Positions 54,450 through 63,119 of a stretch of 64,000 nt of DNA are shown here, in pieces. This DNA is from Streptantibioticus parmotrematis (GTDB lineage: Bacteria > Actinomycetota > Actinomycetes > Streptomycetales > Streptomycetaceae). Within the stretch, counting starts at the first letter, position 1, and the number at the start of each line of letters is the position of its first letter. Below the pieces are notes generated by a model. It saw only the letters and a program-made list of their open reading frames with translations. It was not told where the DNA came from and ran no database searches. The stretch lies in assembly GCF_019890615.1 (NCBI RefSeq), contig NZ_JAINVZ010000002.1, forward strand, positions 310,001-374,000, given 5' to 3'. The position numbers and the translations under genes are program-made.

Positions 54450-55163
54450 TCAACGGCGCTTGCCGCTTCCTCGGTTGGGCGTCCTTGACGCCTCGCACCT
54501 GCGCAACGCCTCCCGGGCGACGGACTCGCCTGGGAAGTTCCTGCGCAGGGACGACAGGAAGATCGCTGAGGTTGTTCCGGCGATGCAAGGGGCGAGGAAG
54601 GGCAGGGCCAGTGGGGCCAGGATTCGCATCGCGCCGTAGCTGAACGGCGGGGTGGTCGCCGTCTGTGAGCCGGTTCCGTTGAGTTCCAACCTGCGCCAGA
54701 ACTTGAGGAAGTACGCCACAGCCGGCGCCCACCAGATCGGTACGATCGCGATCTCCAGCGCCAGCGGGAGCCGCGCCTCCAGGAAGAGCATGACCGTGCA
54801 CTCCACGGCGAGTACGTCCATCATCAAGGCGATCAGCAACCACACCAGCGCATACGGAATCCGGCGTGCCCAGTATCCGGCTCCCCGGTCCGCCCAGGTC
54901 TCGCCGACGACCCCGAGCTGAGGGCGTCCGCGGTGCTGCCGTGCGTACCCGTTGACCAGGACCTCGCGGCGCGCCGCCTGCCGCGTACCGCGCAACTCGT
55001 CCAGCGCCCACCGCCACTTCTCCCGCGACCGCCAGGAGAGCCAACGCGGGAAGTAGACGGCCTCTCGCTCCTCGGGCCGGTACAGCCGTTGGTACGCGTC
55101 GTGGCGAGCGCGCGGGTCCTGAATGCGAGAAGCAACCGTGAACCGGTTCTCTTCGGTCGTCAT
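54450..55163 (-). CDS. Membrane protein of unknown function, third of a coupled trio
   Basis: 237 residues. A charged cytosolic N-terminus (about 100 residues, many Arg) precedes hydrophobic helices at about 107-135 (IPYALVWLLIALMMDVLAVECTVMLFL), 137-155 (LPLALEIAIVPIWWAPAVAYFL) and 180-205 (ILAPLALPFLAPCIAGTTSAIFLSS), then a basic tail. I do not recognise the family. Its ATG overlaps the stop of the 38-residue gene (ATGA), so it depends on that transcript. The GC content here is a little lower than in flanking genes. Confidence 0.72.
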   Translation of the reverse strand: MTTEENRFTVASRIQDPRARHDAYQRLYRPEEREAVYFPRWLSWRSREKWRWALDELRGTRQAARREVLVNGYARQHRGRPQLGVVGETWADRGAGYWARRIPYALVWLLIALMMDVLAVECTVMLFLEARLPLALEIAIVPIWWAPAVAYFLKFWRRLELNGTGSQTATTPPFSYGAMRILAPLALPFLAPCIAGTTSAIFLSSLRRNFPGESVAREALRRCEASRTPNRGSGKRR

Positions 55164-55276
55164 GGCTTCAGTGGAGCGATCAAGTGGTGGAGCTTGTTCA
55201 ACTCGCCGGCCTCGGTGCCGAAGCGGTTTGCCATGGCCGTGGTGTCGGCGTGGACGACCTTGAAGTCGCCGCTCAT
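55160..55276 (-). CDS. 38-residue peptide resembling the start of a WXG100/ESX-type protein
   Basis: The sequence MSGDFKVVHADTTAMANRFG followed by TEAGELNKLHHLIAPLKP resembles the first helix of small actinomycete WXG100-like secretion substrates (MxGxFxVxHADLxxxA). It ends before the helix-turn and second helix. Both ends overlap neighbours by four bases (start in the SAV_915-like stop, stop in the membrane-protein start), so it is not obviously broken by a random frameshift. It is either a mini-protein or a truncated remnant kept for translational coupling. Confidence 0.5.
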   Translation of the reverse strand: MSGDFKVVHADTTAMANRFGTEAGELNKLHHLIAPLKP

Positions 55277-55593
55277 CGGTTCACCATCGCTGTGACGGCG
55301 TGGACATTCGCAGCTGTCCAACGAGGCGTGCCCGCGTCCATGACGGGATCGATGCATATGCTTCGTGCGCCGTGGAGTTGGGCCAACCTGCTGAAGCCGA
55401 TCGCCGGAAGTGCGATCCACGGCTGGTGCTCCCCGAGGGTGCTCACCAGGGCGTCGGGGCTGGTGAAGGCGATACCCACCTTTCCCCGGCCGGAGACCAC
55501 CCGTAATTCCAGGTTCACACCCCACCGGTCACCTTCGCGCACCGGATGAGCGGGCACGCACAAGATGTCCGTGTCGCAAGGCAGTTCTGTCAC
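55273..55593 (-). CDS. SAV_915/SseB-like small protein
   Basis: 106 residues from GTG 55593 (MTELPCDTDILCVPAHPVR), with a G-rich ribosome site upstream; ATG 55626 is a less likely longer start. The pattern LCVPAHPVREGDRWGVNLELRVVSGRGKVGIAFTSPDALVSTLGEHQPWIALPAIGFSRLAQL...ICIDPVMDAG matches the SAV_915 family of Streptomyces (SseB N-terminal-like fold). It opens the coupled trio. In streptomycetes such genes often lie beside WXG100-type proteins. Confidence 0.78.
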   Translation of the reverse strand: MTELPCDTDILCVPAHPVREGDRWGVNLELRVVSGRGKVGIAFTSPDALVSTLGEHQPWIALPAIGFSRLAQLHGARSICIDPVMDAGTPRWTAANVHAVTAMVNR

Positions 55594-55825
55594 TGATCTG
55601 GTCCCCCCGGGTCGGCCGTACGCCATGGACCGTATCGGAGGGGCGCGGAGTGGGATCCGTCGGGATCCGACGGGTGGGGTCCGAGGGATGGGATTCGGGG
55701 AGGTGGCGCGGGCGGCGGGCGGGCGGGTCGGAAATTTCTCGTGTCAGACGCCTGTACGGCCCGCGTTACCTGGGGGTAACTTTCGGCCGAAGCCGCTCTT
55801 CGGGCACATCACCCACGGGGGAGTC

Positions 55826-57184
55826 ATGACCTCACGCGCCGCCGCACGCCGTCTTGCCGTTGCACTGGTCGCGGCTCTGGCCGTCAGCGCCGTACCCGCC
55901 ACGTCCGCCTTCGCCGCGTCCCCGGCGTCCGCCGCCCCGGCCGCCGCCAAGGCATCCGCCTCCGACCCCTTCTACTCCTACGACGGCAGCGCACCCCTCG
56001 CCTCGTACCAACCCGGCGCCGTGCTCAAGCGACGTACGCTCAGCTACCACATCGTCGGGATTCCCACTCCCCTGACGGCTATTCAGCTGCTCTACCGGAC
56101 CACCGACGCCCAGGGGCGCCCGGCCGCCAACGTCACCACCGTGCTGCGCAGCCTCACCGGGGACGGGTCCAAGGCCGTGTCCTACCAGTCGTTCTACGAC
56201 TCCCTCAACCCGCAGGACGGGCCCTCGCGCGCCATCGCCGGTGACCTCACGCTCAACGGGATCATCCCCAACGCCGAGAACCTCTTCGTCGTCCCGCTGC
56301 TGGCCGAGGGCTACAACCTCGTCATCCCGGACACCGAAGGGCAGAGCGCCGACTTCGCCGCCGGGCCCGAGTACGCGACCAACACCCTGGACTCGATCCG
56401 CGCCGCCACCTCCGACGCCGCGAGCACCGGCATGGACTCCGCGACCCGCGTCGGCCTCATGGGGTACTCCGGCGGCGCCATCGCCACCTCCTGGGCGGCC
56501 GCGCTCGCGCCCTCCTACGCGCCCGACGTCAACCGCAGGCTCGTCGGATTCGCCGAAGGCGGCCTGCTCGTGGACGCGGCGCACAACCTCAAGTACGTCG
56601 ACGGCTCCCTCGTGTGGTCCGGCGTCATCCCCATGGCGATCATCGGCGTGGCGCGTTCGTACGGCATCGACCTCAAGCAGTACATGAGCTCCTACGGCGT
56701 CCAGGTCTACGACAAGCTGGAGAACGGCGGCCTGCTCGACGCCCTCGGCCACTACCCGGGTCTGACCTGGGCCAAGCTGGCCCAGCCGCAGTACGCGAAC
56801 CCCGACTCGATACCCGACTTCGTCAAGGCGGTGAACGCGATCAACCTCGGGTCGGCGGCCACCCCGACCATCCCCGGCCTCATCGCCGAGGGCGACGGCG
56901 GCGTCGTCGAGGGGACGTTCGCCAATCCCGCGGGCATCGGCACCGGGGACGGCGTCATGGTCGCCGGCGACGTCCGCGCACTCACCCGCCAGTACTGCGC
57001 CACCGGCAACCACGCCATCGACTACCAGCAGTACGACCTGCTGAGCCACATCACGACGGCCGCCGCCTGGGCCCCGGGCGCGCTCGGCTGGCTGAACGAC
57101 CGCTTCGCGGGGAAGCCGGCCCCCTCCGACTGCGGCTCCATCGCCGCGGGCAACTCCCTCGCGCCCGAGGTGCCGACGTCGTGA
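55826..57184 (+). CDS. Secreted lipase (fungal-type secretory lipase family)
   Basis: 452 residues from ATG 55826 (GGGGGAG nine bases before). Signal peptide 1-31 (LAVALVALALAVSA-type, AFAASP). Alpha/beta-hydrolase core: ENLFVVPLLAEGYNLVIPDTEGQSADFAAGPEYATNTLDSIRAA and nucleophile elbow GYSGG at 213-217 with Ser215. The C-terminal half has GNHAIDYQQYDLL, with the likely catalytic His. It hydrolyses esters outside the cell. The longer open frame upstream has no signal peptide and is rejected. Confidence 0.9.
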   Translation: MTSRAAARRLAVALVAALAVSAVPATSAFAASPASAAPAAAKASASDPFYSYDGSAPLASYQPGAVLKRRTLSYHIVGIPTPLTAIQLLYRTTDAQGRPAANVTTVLRSLTGDGSKAVSYQSFYDSLNPQDGPSRAIAGDLTLNGIIPNAENLFVVPLLAEGYNLVIPDTEGQSADFAAGPEYATNTLDSIRAATSDAASTGMDSATRVGLMGYSGGAIATSWAAALAPSYAPDVNRRLVGFAEGGLLVDAAHNLKYVDGSLVWSGVIPMAIIGVARSYGIDLKQYMSSYGVQVYDKLENGGLLDALGHYPGLTWAKLAQPQYANPDSIPDFVKAVNAINLGSAATPTIPGLIAEGDGGVVEGTFANPAGIGTGDGVMVAGDVRALTRQYCATGNHAIDYQQYDLLSHITTAAAWAPGALGWLNDRFAGKPAPSDCGSIAAGNSLAPEVPTS

Positions 57185-57287
57185 CCACGAGGCCACCGCA
57201 CGGCTGATCCCTGGCTCGCGCCCACGGCGGTCCGCTACGTTGAACCTGCCGTGGGCGCAGGGCGTTGTCGGGACGCGGGGGGCCGGC

Positions 57288-58013
57288 GTGGTGGGCGATG
57301 TGGTGCCGTTGTGGACCTTCGGGCTGGCGTGCCTGCTGGCCGCGGTCGTCGGCGAGGCGCTGGAGGCCGGTGGTATCCGGATGCCCGCGCTGCAACGCAA
57401 GGGAGTCCGCATCGCCGTCGCGCTGGTCGGCGTCGTGGCGCTCGTCCTCGGACTGGTCGCGTTCCGCTCCGGGCACAGCTCCAACGAGTCCGGCCCGGCC
57501 CCCTCGACGTCGGCCTCGTTCCTGCCCCCGCCCGCCGTGAGCACCACGGCCCCCGCCCCGGTACCCTCCCCGACGCCGACGACCACGCCGCCCACGAACA
57601 CCCCGACACCCACTCCCACACTCTTACCGCCGACCCCCACCACCGTCGCCGTCCGCTGGCAGGGAACGCTGGTGCTGGACGGCGACACCATGGAGACCGG
57701 CTGGGCGCTCGACTCCGTTCCGCCGTCCCGGGCCCCGCTCGGGGACCTCGGGCTCAGCTGCCTGCTGAGCTGTGACGCCGACGAACTGTCGGGCAACGCG
57801 CTCGTCGCCTGGACCGGTTCCGGGCTGCCGAGCCACGAGCAGTGCCGGGAACTGCTCAACACCCAGCTTGGCAACCGGCAGTTGGACGTGGAGGACGGCA
57901 GCGTCGGCTGCGTGGGCACGGAGGACCGGCGCGTCGCCCGCTTCAAGGTGCTCAGCGCGAACGGTGACCGCTTCAGCCTGGCCGTGACCGTCTGGCAGCT
58001 GCCCCCTGGCTGA
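57288..58013 (+). CDS. Membrane-anchored protein with Pro/Thr linker
   Basis: About 241 residues from GTG 57288; TTG 57240 is possible but lacks a ribosome site. Two hydrophobic helices (PLWTFGLACLLAAVVGEAL and GVRIAVALVGVVALVLGLVAF), a Pro/Ser/Thr-rich stalk of about 55 residues (TTTPPTNTPTPTPTL-type) and a C-terminal extracytoplasmic domain with four cysteines (GLSCLLSCDADE ... HEQCRELL ... SVGCVGTED). The stalk suggests passage through the peptidoglycan. I do not recognise the globular domain. Confidence 0.75.
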   Translation: MVGDVVPLWTFGLACLLAAVVGEALEAGGIRMPALQRKGVRIAVALVGVVALVLGLVAFRSGHSSNESGPAPSTSASFLPPPAVSTTAPAPVPSPTPTTTPPTNTPTPTPTLLPPTPTTVAVRWQGTLVLDGDTMETGWALDSVPPSRAPLGDLGLSCLLSCDADELSGNALVAWTGSGLPSHEQCRELLNTQLGNRQLDVEDGSVGCVGTEDRRVARFKVLSANGDRFSLAVTVWQLPPG

Positions 58014-58139
58014 CACCCCGATCGGGACACGCCCCGGTCCGGCGGACGCCCGACTCCGGCCGACGCCCCCACCTCCCCGACCTCACCCCGCCGGGGATAC
58101 TGGCGTGCGCGGGGGGATCGCGAGGACGAGGAGGACCGC

Positions 58140-58946
58140 GTGGGTGCCGAGGACGAGACGCACAGGCTCCGGGCCGGATCGTTCGGGACCGTCGCCGAGG
58201 AGTACGGGCGGCTGCGGCCCGCGCCGTGCGACGAGGCGGTGGAGTGGCTGGTGCCCAAGGACCGCCGCACCGTCCTCGACCTGGCGGCCGGCGCGGGCAC
58301 GCTGACCGCGCTGCTCGCCGAACGCGTGCCGGAGGTCGTCGCGGTCGAGCCGGACGACCGGATGCGGGCCGTGCTCGCGGCACGCCGTCCCGACGTACGG
58401 GCGCTGCGCGGCACCGCCGAGTCGATCCCGCTGACCGACGGCCGGGTCGACGCGGTCGTCGTCTCCTCCGCCTGGCACTGGTTCGACGCGCCGCGCGCCG
58501 TGACGGAGATCGCCCGCGTGCTGCGGCCCGGCGGCACACTCGGCGTGGTGTGGAACGGGATGGACTCCTCCGTGCCCTGGGTCGCCGAGTGGCAGGCGGG
58601 CATGCGGTCCGGGAGGCCAGGCAACTCCGGCAACTCCGACGCACGCCCGCAGGAGCAGGGCCGCCGGTTCGTGGCGCGCGGTGAGCGGCTTCGGGAGGAC
58701 ATCGCGAGCGGCGGACCGCTGTTCGGCGAGGTCGAGCAGGCCACGTTCAGCTGCGTCAGGTCCGCCACCCCTGCCGACGTCGCCGCGCTGCTCGGCACGT
58801 ACAGCAGGGTCATCCTCCTGCCCGAGGAGGAACGCCGCCAACTGATCGCCCAAGCCGAAGAGTTGCTGCGCGAGCGGCTGCCGGAGGGCGAGGAGACGCT
58901 TCGGGTGCCGTTCCGCTCGCTGTGCTGGCGTGTCACCCGCCTGTGA
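58140..58946 (+). CDS. Class I SAM-dependent methyltransferase
   Basis: 268 residues from GTG 58140. Motif I TVLDLAAGAGTLTALLAERV, acidic residue in VVAVEPDDRMRAVLAARRPDVRALRGTAESIPLTDGRVDAVVVSSAWHWFD, motif III RVLRPGGTLGVVWNGMD. It belongs to the Methyltransf_11 group (UbiE-like, often acting on small lipophilic acceptors). The acceptor cannot be told from sequence. It converges with the FhuF-like gene with only 13 bp between. Confidence 0.88.
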   Translation: MGAEDETHRLRAGSFGTVAEEYGRLRPAPCDEAVEWLVPKDRRTVLDLAAGAGTLTALLAERVPEVVAVEPDDRMRAVLAARRPDVRALRGTAESIPLTDGRVDAVVVSSAWHWFDAPRAVTEIARVLRPGGTLGVVWNGMDSSVPWVAEWQAGMRSGRPGNSGNSDARPQEQGRRFVARGERLREDIASGGPLFGEVEQATFSCVRSATPADVAALLGTYSRVILLPEEERRQLIAQAEELLRERLPEGEETLRVPFRSLCWRVTRL

Positions 58947-58959
58947 CCGGTTCAGCGGA

Positions 58960-59796
58960 CTACCCGGCCGCCTCCTCCAGCCGCAGCACCCGTTCCGCGT
59001 CCGGCGTCCTGGGGCAGGTCAGGCACGCCTCGGCGGCGGCCCCGGTCGCGTAGTACAGGCAGCACGACAACCGGGTGCGGGTGGGATGGCGGCGGCCCGA
59101 AGGGGCGCGCAGCGTACGGAAGTCGGCCGCGCCGGGCAGCGGGGGAGTGGCGCCGGGCAGGACCGCGGTGGCGGCCCGGATGCCGTCGCCCTCGTCGCCC
59201 AGCACCCGGCCGAGGTACCACAGGCCGGACGCCAGGTCGTCGGTGACCATGCCCCACAGCGTGCGCGCCCCGCGCCGGACCGCCGGGGCGAACGCGTCCA
59301 GCACCGGGCCGACGTGTTCGGCCACCGCCGCCCGCAACGCGTCACCGTCGCCCGGCCGGAACGTCACCTGGTCCACCCGCAGGGTGAAAGCGGCGGTGCG
59401 CGAGTTGACGTGCAGCGCGTCCCGGGGGATCCGCGGTACCTGGCCCGCCAGGTACCAGGGACCGCTGAAGAGCAGGCAGACCGACCACAGGCAGTGGTGC
59501 AGCACCCGGGACGCGGCCACGTCGCGGCGGGCGGCGGCCCCGTGCGCGGCGGCGATGCGCTCGCCCTCGCCGTCGATCAACGCGTCGATCAGCGCGTCGA
59601 CCCGCGCGGGGATCAGACTCTCGGCGGCCTCGTCAACTCCACTGCCGCGCCCGGCCGTTCGCGTGCTATGAACGGATGGCACGGACGTCACGGCATCGTC
59701 CTCAGCCAGCGTCACCGCCAGTGGCTCGCACAGCCGTACGAGCCGGTGGTACGTGTCCGGCGGCGACGCCGGGGCTTCGGTGGTGCGGGGAGGCAT
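58960..59796 (-). CDS. FhuF-type siderophore-iron reductase (2Fe-2S)
   Basis: 278 residues from ATG 59796 (GGAG five bases before); ATG 59838 would add 14. The C-terminus carries the FhuF cluster motif CC-x11-C-x2-C (Cys245, Cys246, Cys258, Cys261). The N-terminal region (VLHHCLWSVCLLFSGPWYLAGQVPRIP) and LWGMVTDDLASGLWYLGRVLGDEGDG match ferric-siderophore reductases that release iron in the cytosol. It is divergent from the siderophore-synthesis genes; the iron box at 59936 is placed to control both. Confidence 0.87.
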   Translation of the reverse strand: MPPRTTEAPASPPDTYHRLVRLCEPLAVTLAEDDAVTSVPSVHSTRTAGRGSGVDEAAESLIPARVDALIDALIDGEGERIAAAHGAAARRDVAASRVLHHCLWSVCLLFSGPWYLAGQVPRIPRDALHVNSRTAAFTLRVDQVTFRPGDGDALRAAVAEHVGPVLDAFAPAVRRGARTLWGMVTDDLASGLWYLGRVLGDEGDGIRAATAVLPGATPPLPGAADFRTLRAPSGRRHPTRTRLSCCLYYATGAAAEACLTCPRTPDAERVLRLEEAAG

Positions 59797-59935
59797 CCGG
59801 TCTCCATCGTGAACGGGCCGTGCGGGAGCGTTGGTCATGCGGAAGCTGGTTCTGCGGTACGGGGGCATGCGGAACGGGGCCACGCGGCCCGCTCGTGTCA
59901 CGACGGCGCGCGCGTGACCACCGTAACTTGAAGAC

Positions 59936-59954
59936 TTAGGTATACCTAACCTAA
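59936..59954. promoter_or_regulatory. DmdR1/IdeR-type iron box
   Basis: TTAGGTATACCTAACCTAA is a 19-bp match to the iron box TTAGGTTAGSCTAACCTAA with few differences, with a further TTAGGT/ACCTAA symmetry. It is ten bases before the ATP-grasp ATG at 59964 and 140 bases before the FhuF-like ATG. Repression with iron is expected. Confidence 0.88.
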
Positions 59955-59963
59955 GTTGATCGC

Positions 59964-61202
59964 ATGTCGCGGCTCCCCGCCCTCGCGGTCCTCGCCCTCA
60001 ATCCCACGGACTCCGTCACCCACGGATTCCTCCCGGCCGCCGCCCGGCTCGGCCTGGACGTCACCGTGCTGACCGAACCGCGGTACGTCGCCGCGCACCG
60101 CGACGCGTACGCCGGGCAGGACCGGTTCGACGCCGGGCGGGTGGCGGTCGCGCCGTGCGAGGTGACGGACTTCCGCGAGGTCGTGGCGACGCTGGCCCGG
60201 CAGCCCGCGCCGGACGCGGTGTTCAGCAACAGCGATCACCTCCAGACGCAGGCCGCGCTGGCCGCCGAGTGGTTCGGGCTGCCGGGCAAGGACTGGCGGG
60301 CGGCGCTGCGGGTGAAGAACAAGGCGCACATGCGGCGCCACCTGGCGGACCGTGGCGTCGACACCGTGCGGTCGGCGGAGATCGCCGCGGGCGGTGACCC
60401 GGCGGACCTGCTCGCCCCCGACCTCACCTACCCGTGCGTGCTCAAGCCGCGCGAGGGCGTCGCCAGCGAGGACGTCGTGCTCGCCGCCAACGCCGAGGAG
60501 CTGTGGAAACGGGCCACCGAGACGCAGGCCCGGCGGCCGGGGGCGGCACTGGTGGCCGAGGAGTTCCTCCCCGGCGACCTGCGCACCCTGGAGACGCTGG
60601 GCGACGCCCACGGCACCTGGCACGTGCTGGGCGGCTTCCGCACCCGGCTGTCCCCGCCCCCGTACTTCATCGAGGAGGGGCTGACCTGGGAGCCGGACCC
60701 GGACCGCGCGGTGACCAGCCAGGTGCTGGCCCAACTCGACGCGCTGGGCGTGGCGTTCGGGATCTGCCACACCGAGTTCGTGGTCGACGGAGGCGGGCGG
60801 GCGCGGCTGGTGGAGGTCAACTACCGTGCCATCGGCGACCAGTGCGACCTGCTCCTGGCCGACCTGCTGGAGGTCCCGGTGTTCGAGCACGTGCTGCGCA
60901 CCCACCTCGGTGAGCCGCTGCCCCGCGACCTCGGCGCCCGCACCGGCGCCCGCGCCCGGCAGGACACCCCGTGCGCCGACCGTCCGGGAACGCTGACCGC
61001 CGCCCCGCAGGCGTGCGAACGCACCGTGGACGGCTGCGCGTTGACGTACCGGCCGCTGCGCGCGATCGGCGAACGGCACGAGCTGTACCACACCAACCGC
61101 GACTACCTCGGCGTGCTGCGGGTCGTCGGCGCCGAGCAGGAGGCCGTGGACCGGGTCGCCGAGGACTTCCTGGCCGCGCAGCGCTGGGAGATCACACCGT
61201 GA
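59964..61202 (+). CDS. ATP-grasp ligase of the siderophore locus
   Basis: 412 residues. The N-terminus is a Rossmann-like preATP-grasp domain; the ATP-grasp follows (LRVKNKAHMRRHLADRGVDT ... YPCVLKPREGVASEDVVLAANAEELWKRA ... ALVAEEFLPGDLRTLETLGDAHGTWHVLGGFRTRLS ... FGICHTEFVVDGGGRARLVEVNYRAIGDQCDLLLADLL). The Lys-Pro, Glu and Glu-x-Asn residues for ATP-Mg binding are in place. It joins an amine to a carboxylate. Similar to PvsA-type enzymes of vibrioferrin-like clusters by order. It overlaps the next gene by four bases. Confidence 0.85.
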   Translation: MSRLPALAVLALNPTDSVTHGFLPAAARLGLDVTVLTEPRYVAAHRDAYAGQDRFDAGRVAVAPCEVTDFREVVATLARQPAPDAVFSNSDHLQTQAALAAEWFGLPGKDWRAALRVKNKAHMRRHLADRGVDTVRSAEIAAGGDPADLLAPDLTYPCVLKPREGVASEDVVLAANAEELWKRATETQARRPGAALVAEEFLPGDLRTLETLGDAHGTWHVLGGFRTRLSPPPYFIEEGLTWEPDPDRAVTSQVLAQLDALGVAFGICHTEFVVDGGGRARLVEVNYRAIGDQCDLLLADLLEVPVFEHVLRTHLGEPLPRDLGARTGARARQDTPCADRPGTLTAAPQACERTVDGCALTYRPLRAIGERHELYHTNRDYLGVLRVVGAEQEAVDRVAEDFLAAQRWEITP

Positions 61203-63013
61203 GCGGCCCGGATCCGGCCGCGGACCCCGAGCCCTCCTTGCTGACGCGCGTGCTGGACGCGCTGCTGCGGGAGGACGTCGGGGGGCTGCGCACCCGGTCG
61301 GCCGAGGTGACGCGCGCGGACGGGCGCTGGCTGGTGGTGCCGGGGCCGGACGGCGGCGGTGACGCGCTGGCGCTGCCGGTCACCCGGGACGGCTTCCAGT
61401 GTGAGGACCGCGCCCGGCTGCCGCTCCTGCGCCGCGAGCCGACCACCTACGGCGCCGAGCCGACCACCTGCGGCGCCGAGCCGACCGGCGCGCGACCCGC
61501 CCACTGCGAAGACCTCACCACCTGCGACGCCGTGCTCGCCGCGCTGCGCGAACGCGCCGACGCTCCCGACCGCGCGGGCTTTGACGCGTACGCGGCGGAA
61601 TGCCGTCAGACGCTGGAGACGATGCGGCTGCACGACTCCGTGCGCGACGACACCCACCACCGCCTCGCCCTGGCGCACGGCGACGATCCCGCGCACTGGC
61701 GCGGTCCGCTCGGCGCGCTCGCCCTGGACGCCCTCGCCGCGTTCCACGACCACCCCGTCTACCCGACCGCCCGGGGCCGCGCGGGCCTGGGCGAGTGCCA
61801 ACTGCGGGCTTTCGCGCCGGAGTTCCTGCCCGCCTTCCGGCCGCGCTGGGTCGCGTTGCCGAAGGACGCGGTCGTGGCGCACGGCGTGACCGCACACCGG
61901 GTGTGGCCGACGCCCGCCCGGCTGGGGCTGCCGGAGCTGGACCGCACCCATGTCGCGCTTCCCGTCCACCCGTTGACGAGGGCCCAGGAACTGCACGAGG
62001 CGTTGCGCGAGGCCGGGCTCGCCGACCACGCGGTGCTCGCCCGCCGCCCCCACCTCGACCTGCGGCCCACGCTGTCGATGCGCACCGGCGCCGTGGCCTG
62101 CGACCCGTACACCCACCTGAAGCTGCCGCTCGCCACCTCCACGCTCGGCCTGCTCAACCGCCGCACCATCAAGCCCGGCACGCTGGTGGACGGCGCGGTG
62201 TGCCAGCGGCTGCTGGAGGCGGTGATCGCGCGCGAACCGCGCTTCGAGGGCGTGGTGCTGCTCGCCGACGAGACCGCGTACGCGCACGCCGGGCACCCGT
62301 TGCTCGCGGTGCTGCTGCGCACCCTGCCGGCCGGACTCGACGACGCGGCCGTGGTGCCGCTGGCCGCGCTGCTCGCGCCCGCGCCGGGCGGGCGGCAGGT
62401 GATCGACCACCTCGCCGGCCACTGGTTCGGCGGCGACCCGCTGGCGCTGCTGGACGCGGTGCTGCGGCCGCTGTTCGACTGGCAGACCACGCTGTACGGC
62501 TACGGCATCGCGCTGGAGTCGCACCAGCAGAACGTCTCCGTGGTGCTCGACCGCGACGACGCGGGCGCGGTCCGGGTCCGGCTGCTGCTGAAGGACAACG
62601 ACGGCCCCCGCGTCCACACCGAACGGCTCGCCGCCACCCTCGGCGGTCCGCCGCCCGCCTTCGACGACCCGCGCGTGCTCGGCGCGGACGACGACGCGCT
62701 CGCCGCGCTGTTCACCACGATCACCGTCCATCTGTGCGCGGGCGCCTACGCGTTCGGGCTCGCGCGGGCGGGCCGGGTGCCGCTGGACGCCGCGCTGGCG
62801 GTGGTACGCGACCGGCTCGCGGAGGCGATCGGACGGATGCCGCAGAAAGCGGGCCGGGCGCTGCGCGCACGCACGCTGGACGCCGCGCGGCTGCCGGTGA
62901 AGGCCATGGTGACCGCGGGCACCCTGCGCACCAAGGAACGCTCCGGGGCGGCCGACATCAACAAGCACTACACGACGGGCCCGAACTACCTTGTGAGGTC
63001 CGCGCGTTCGTGA
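61199..63013 (+). CDS. IucA/IucC family NRPS-independent siderophore synthetase
   Basis: 604 residues from GTG 61199, coupled to the ATP-grasp gene (GTGA). Family pattern: GECQLRAFAPEFLPAFRPRWVALP, VALPVHPLTRAQELHEALREAG, LRPTLSMRTGAVACDPYTHLKLPLATSTLGLLNRRTIKPG, GIALESHQQNVSVVLDRDDAGAVRVRLLLKDNDGPRVHTER and the C-terminal helical region. It adenylates a citrate-type carboxylate and condenses it with an amine or alcohol. A short insert with two EPTT(Y/C)GA repeats (61438-61479) is not family-typical. Confidence 0.93.
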   Translation: MSGPDPAADPEPSLLTRVLDALLREDVGGLRTRSAEVTRADGRWLVVPGPDGGGDALALPVTRDGFQCEDRARLPLLRREPTTYGAEPTTCGAEPTGARPAHCEDLTTCDAVLAALRERADAPDRAGFDAYAAECRQTLETMRLHDSVRDDTHHRLALAHGDDPAHWRGPLGALALDALAAFHDHPVYPTARGRAGLGECQLRAFAPEFLPAFRPRWVALPKDAVVAHGVTAHRVWPTPARLGLPELDRTHVALPVHPLTRAQELHEALREAGLADHAVLARRPHLDLRPTLSMRTGAVACDPYTHLKLPLATSTLGLLNRRTIKPGTLVDGAVCQRLLEAVIAREPRFEGVVLLADETAYAHAGHPLLAVLLRTLPAGLDDAAVVPLAALLAPAPGGRQVIDHLAGHWFGGDPLALLDAVLRPLFDWQTTLYGYGIALESHQQNVSVVLDRDDAGAVRVRLLLKDNDGPRVHTERLAATLGGPPPAFDDPRVLGADDDALAALFTTITVHLCAGAYAFGLARAGRVPLDAALAVVRDRLAEAIGRMPQKAGRALRARTLDAARLPVKAMVTAGTLRTKERSGAADINKHYTTGPNYLVRSARS

Positions 63014-63119
63014 CCACCCGCCGCCGCGCCGCCGTACTGCGGGAGCGCATACCCGGGCGTCCCACGGACGCTTCCCGCCCTCGCCTCCCGTCTGCCTGTC
63101 CCTATCGCTGGAGTCGCTG

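Noticed and set aside
55832-58936. 1034-residue minus-strand frame opposite the lipase, membrane protein and methyltransferase genes
   Set aside because: Low-complexity Ser/Arg/Pro/Gly sequence antisense to three well-supported genes; a GC-bias shadow.
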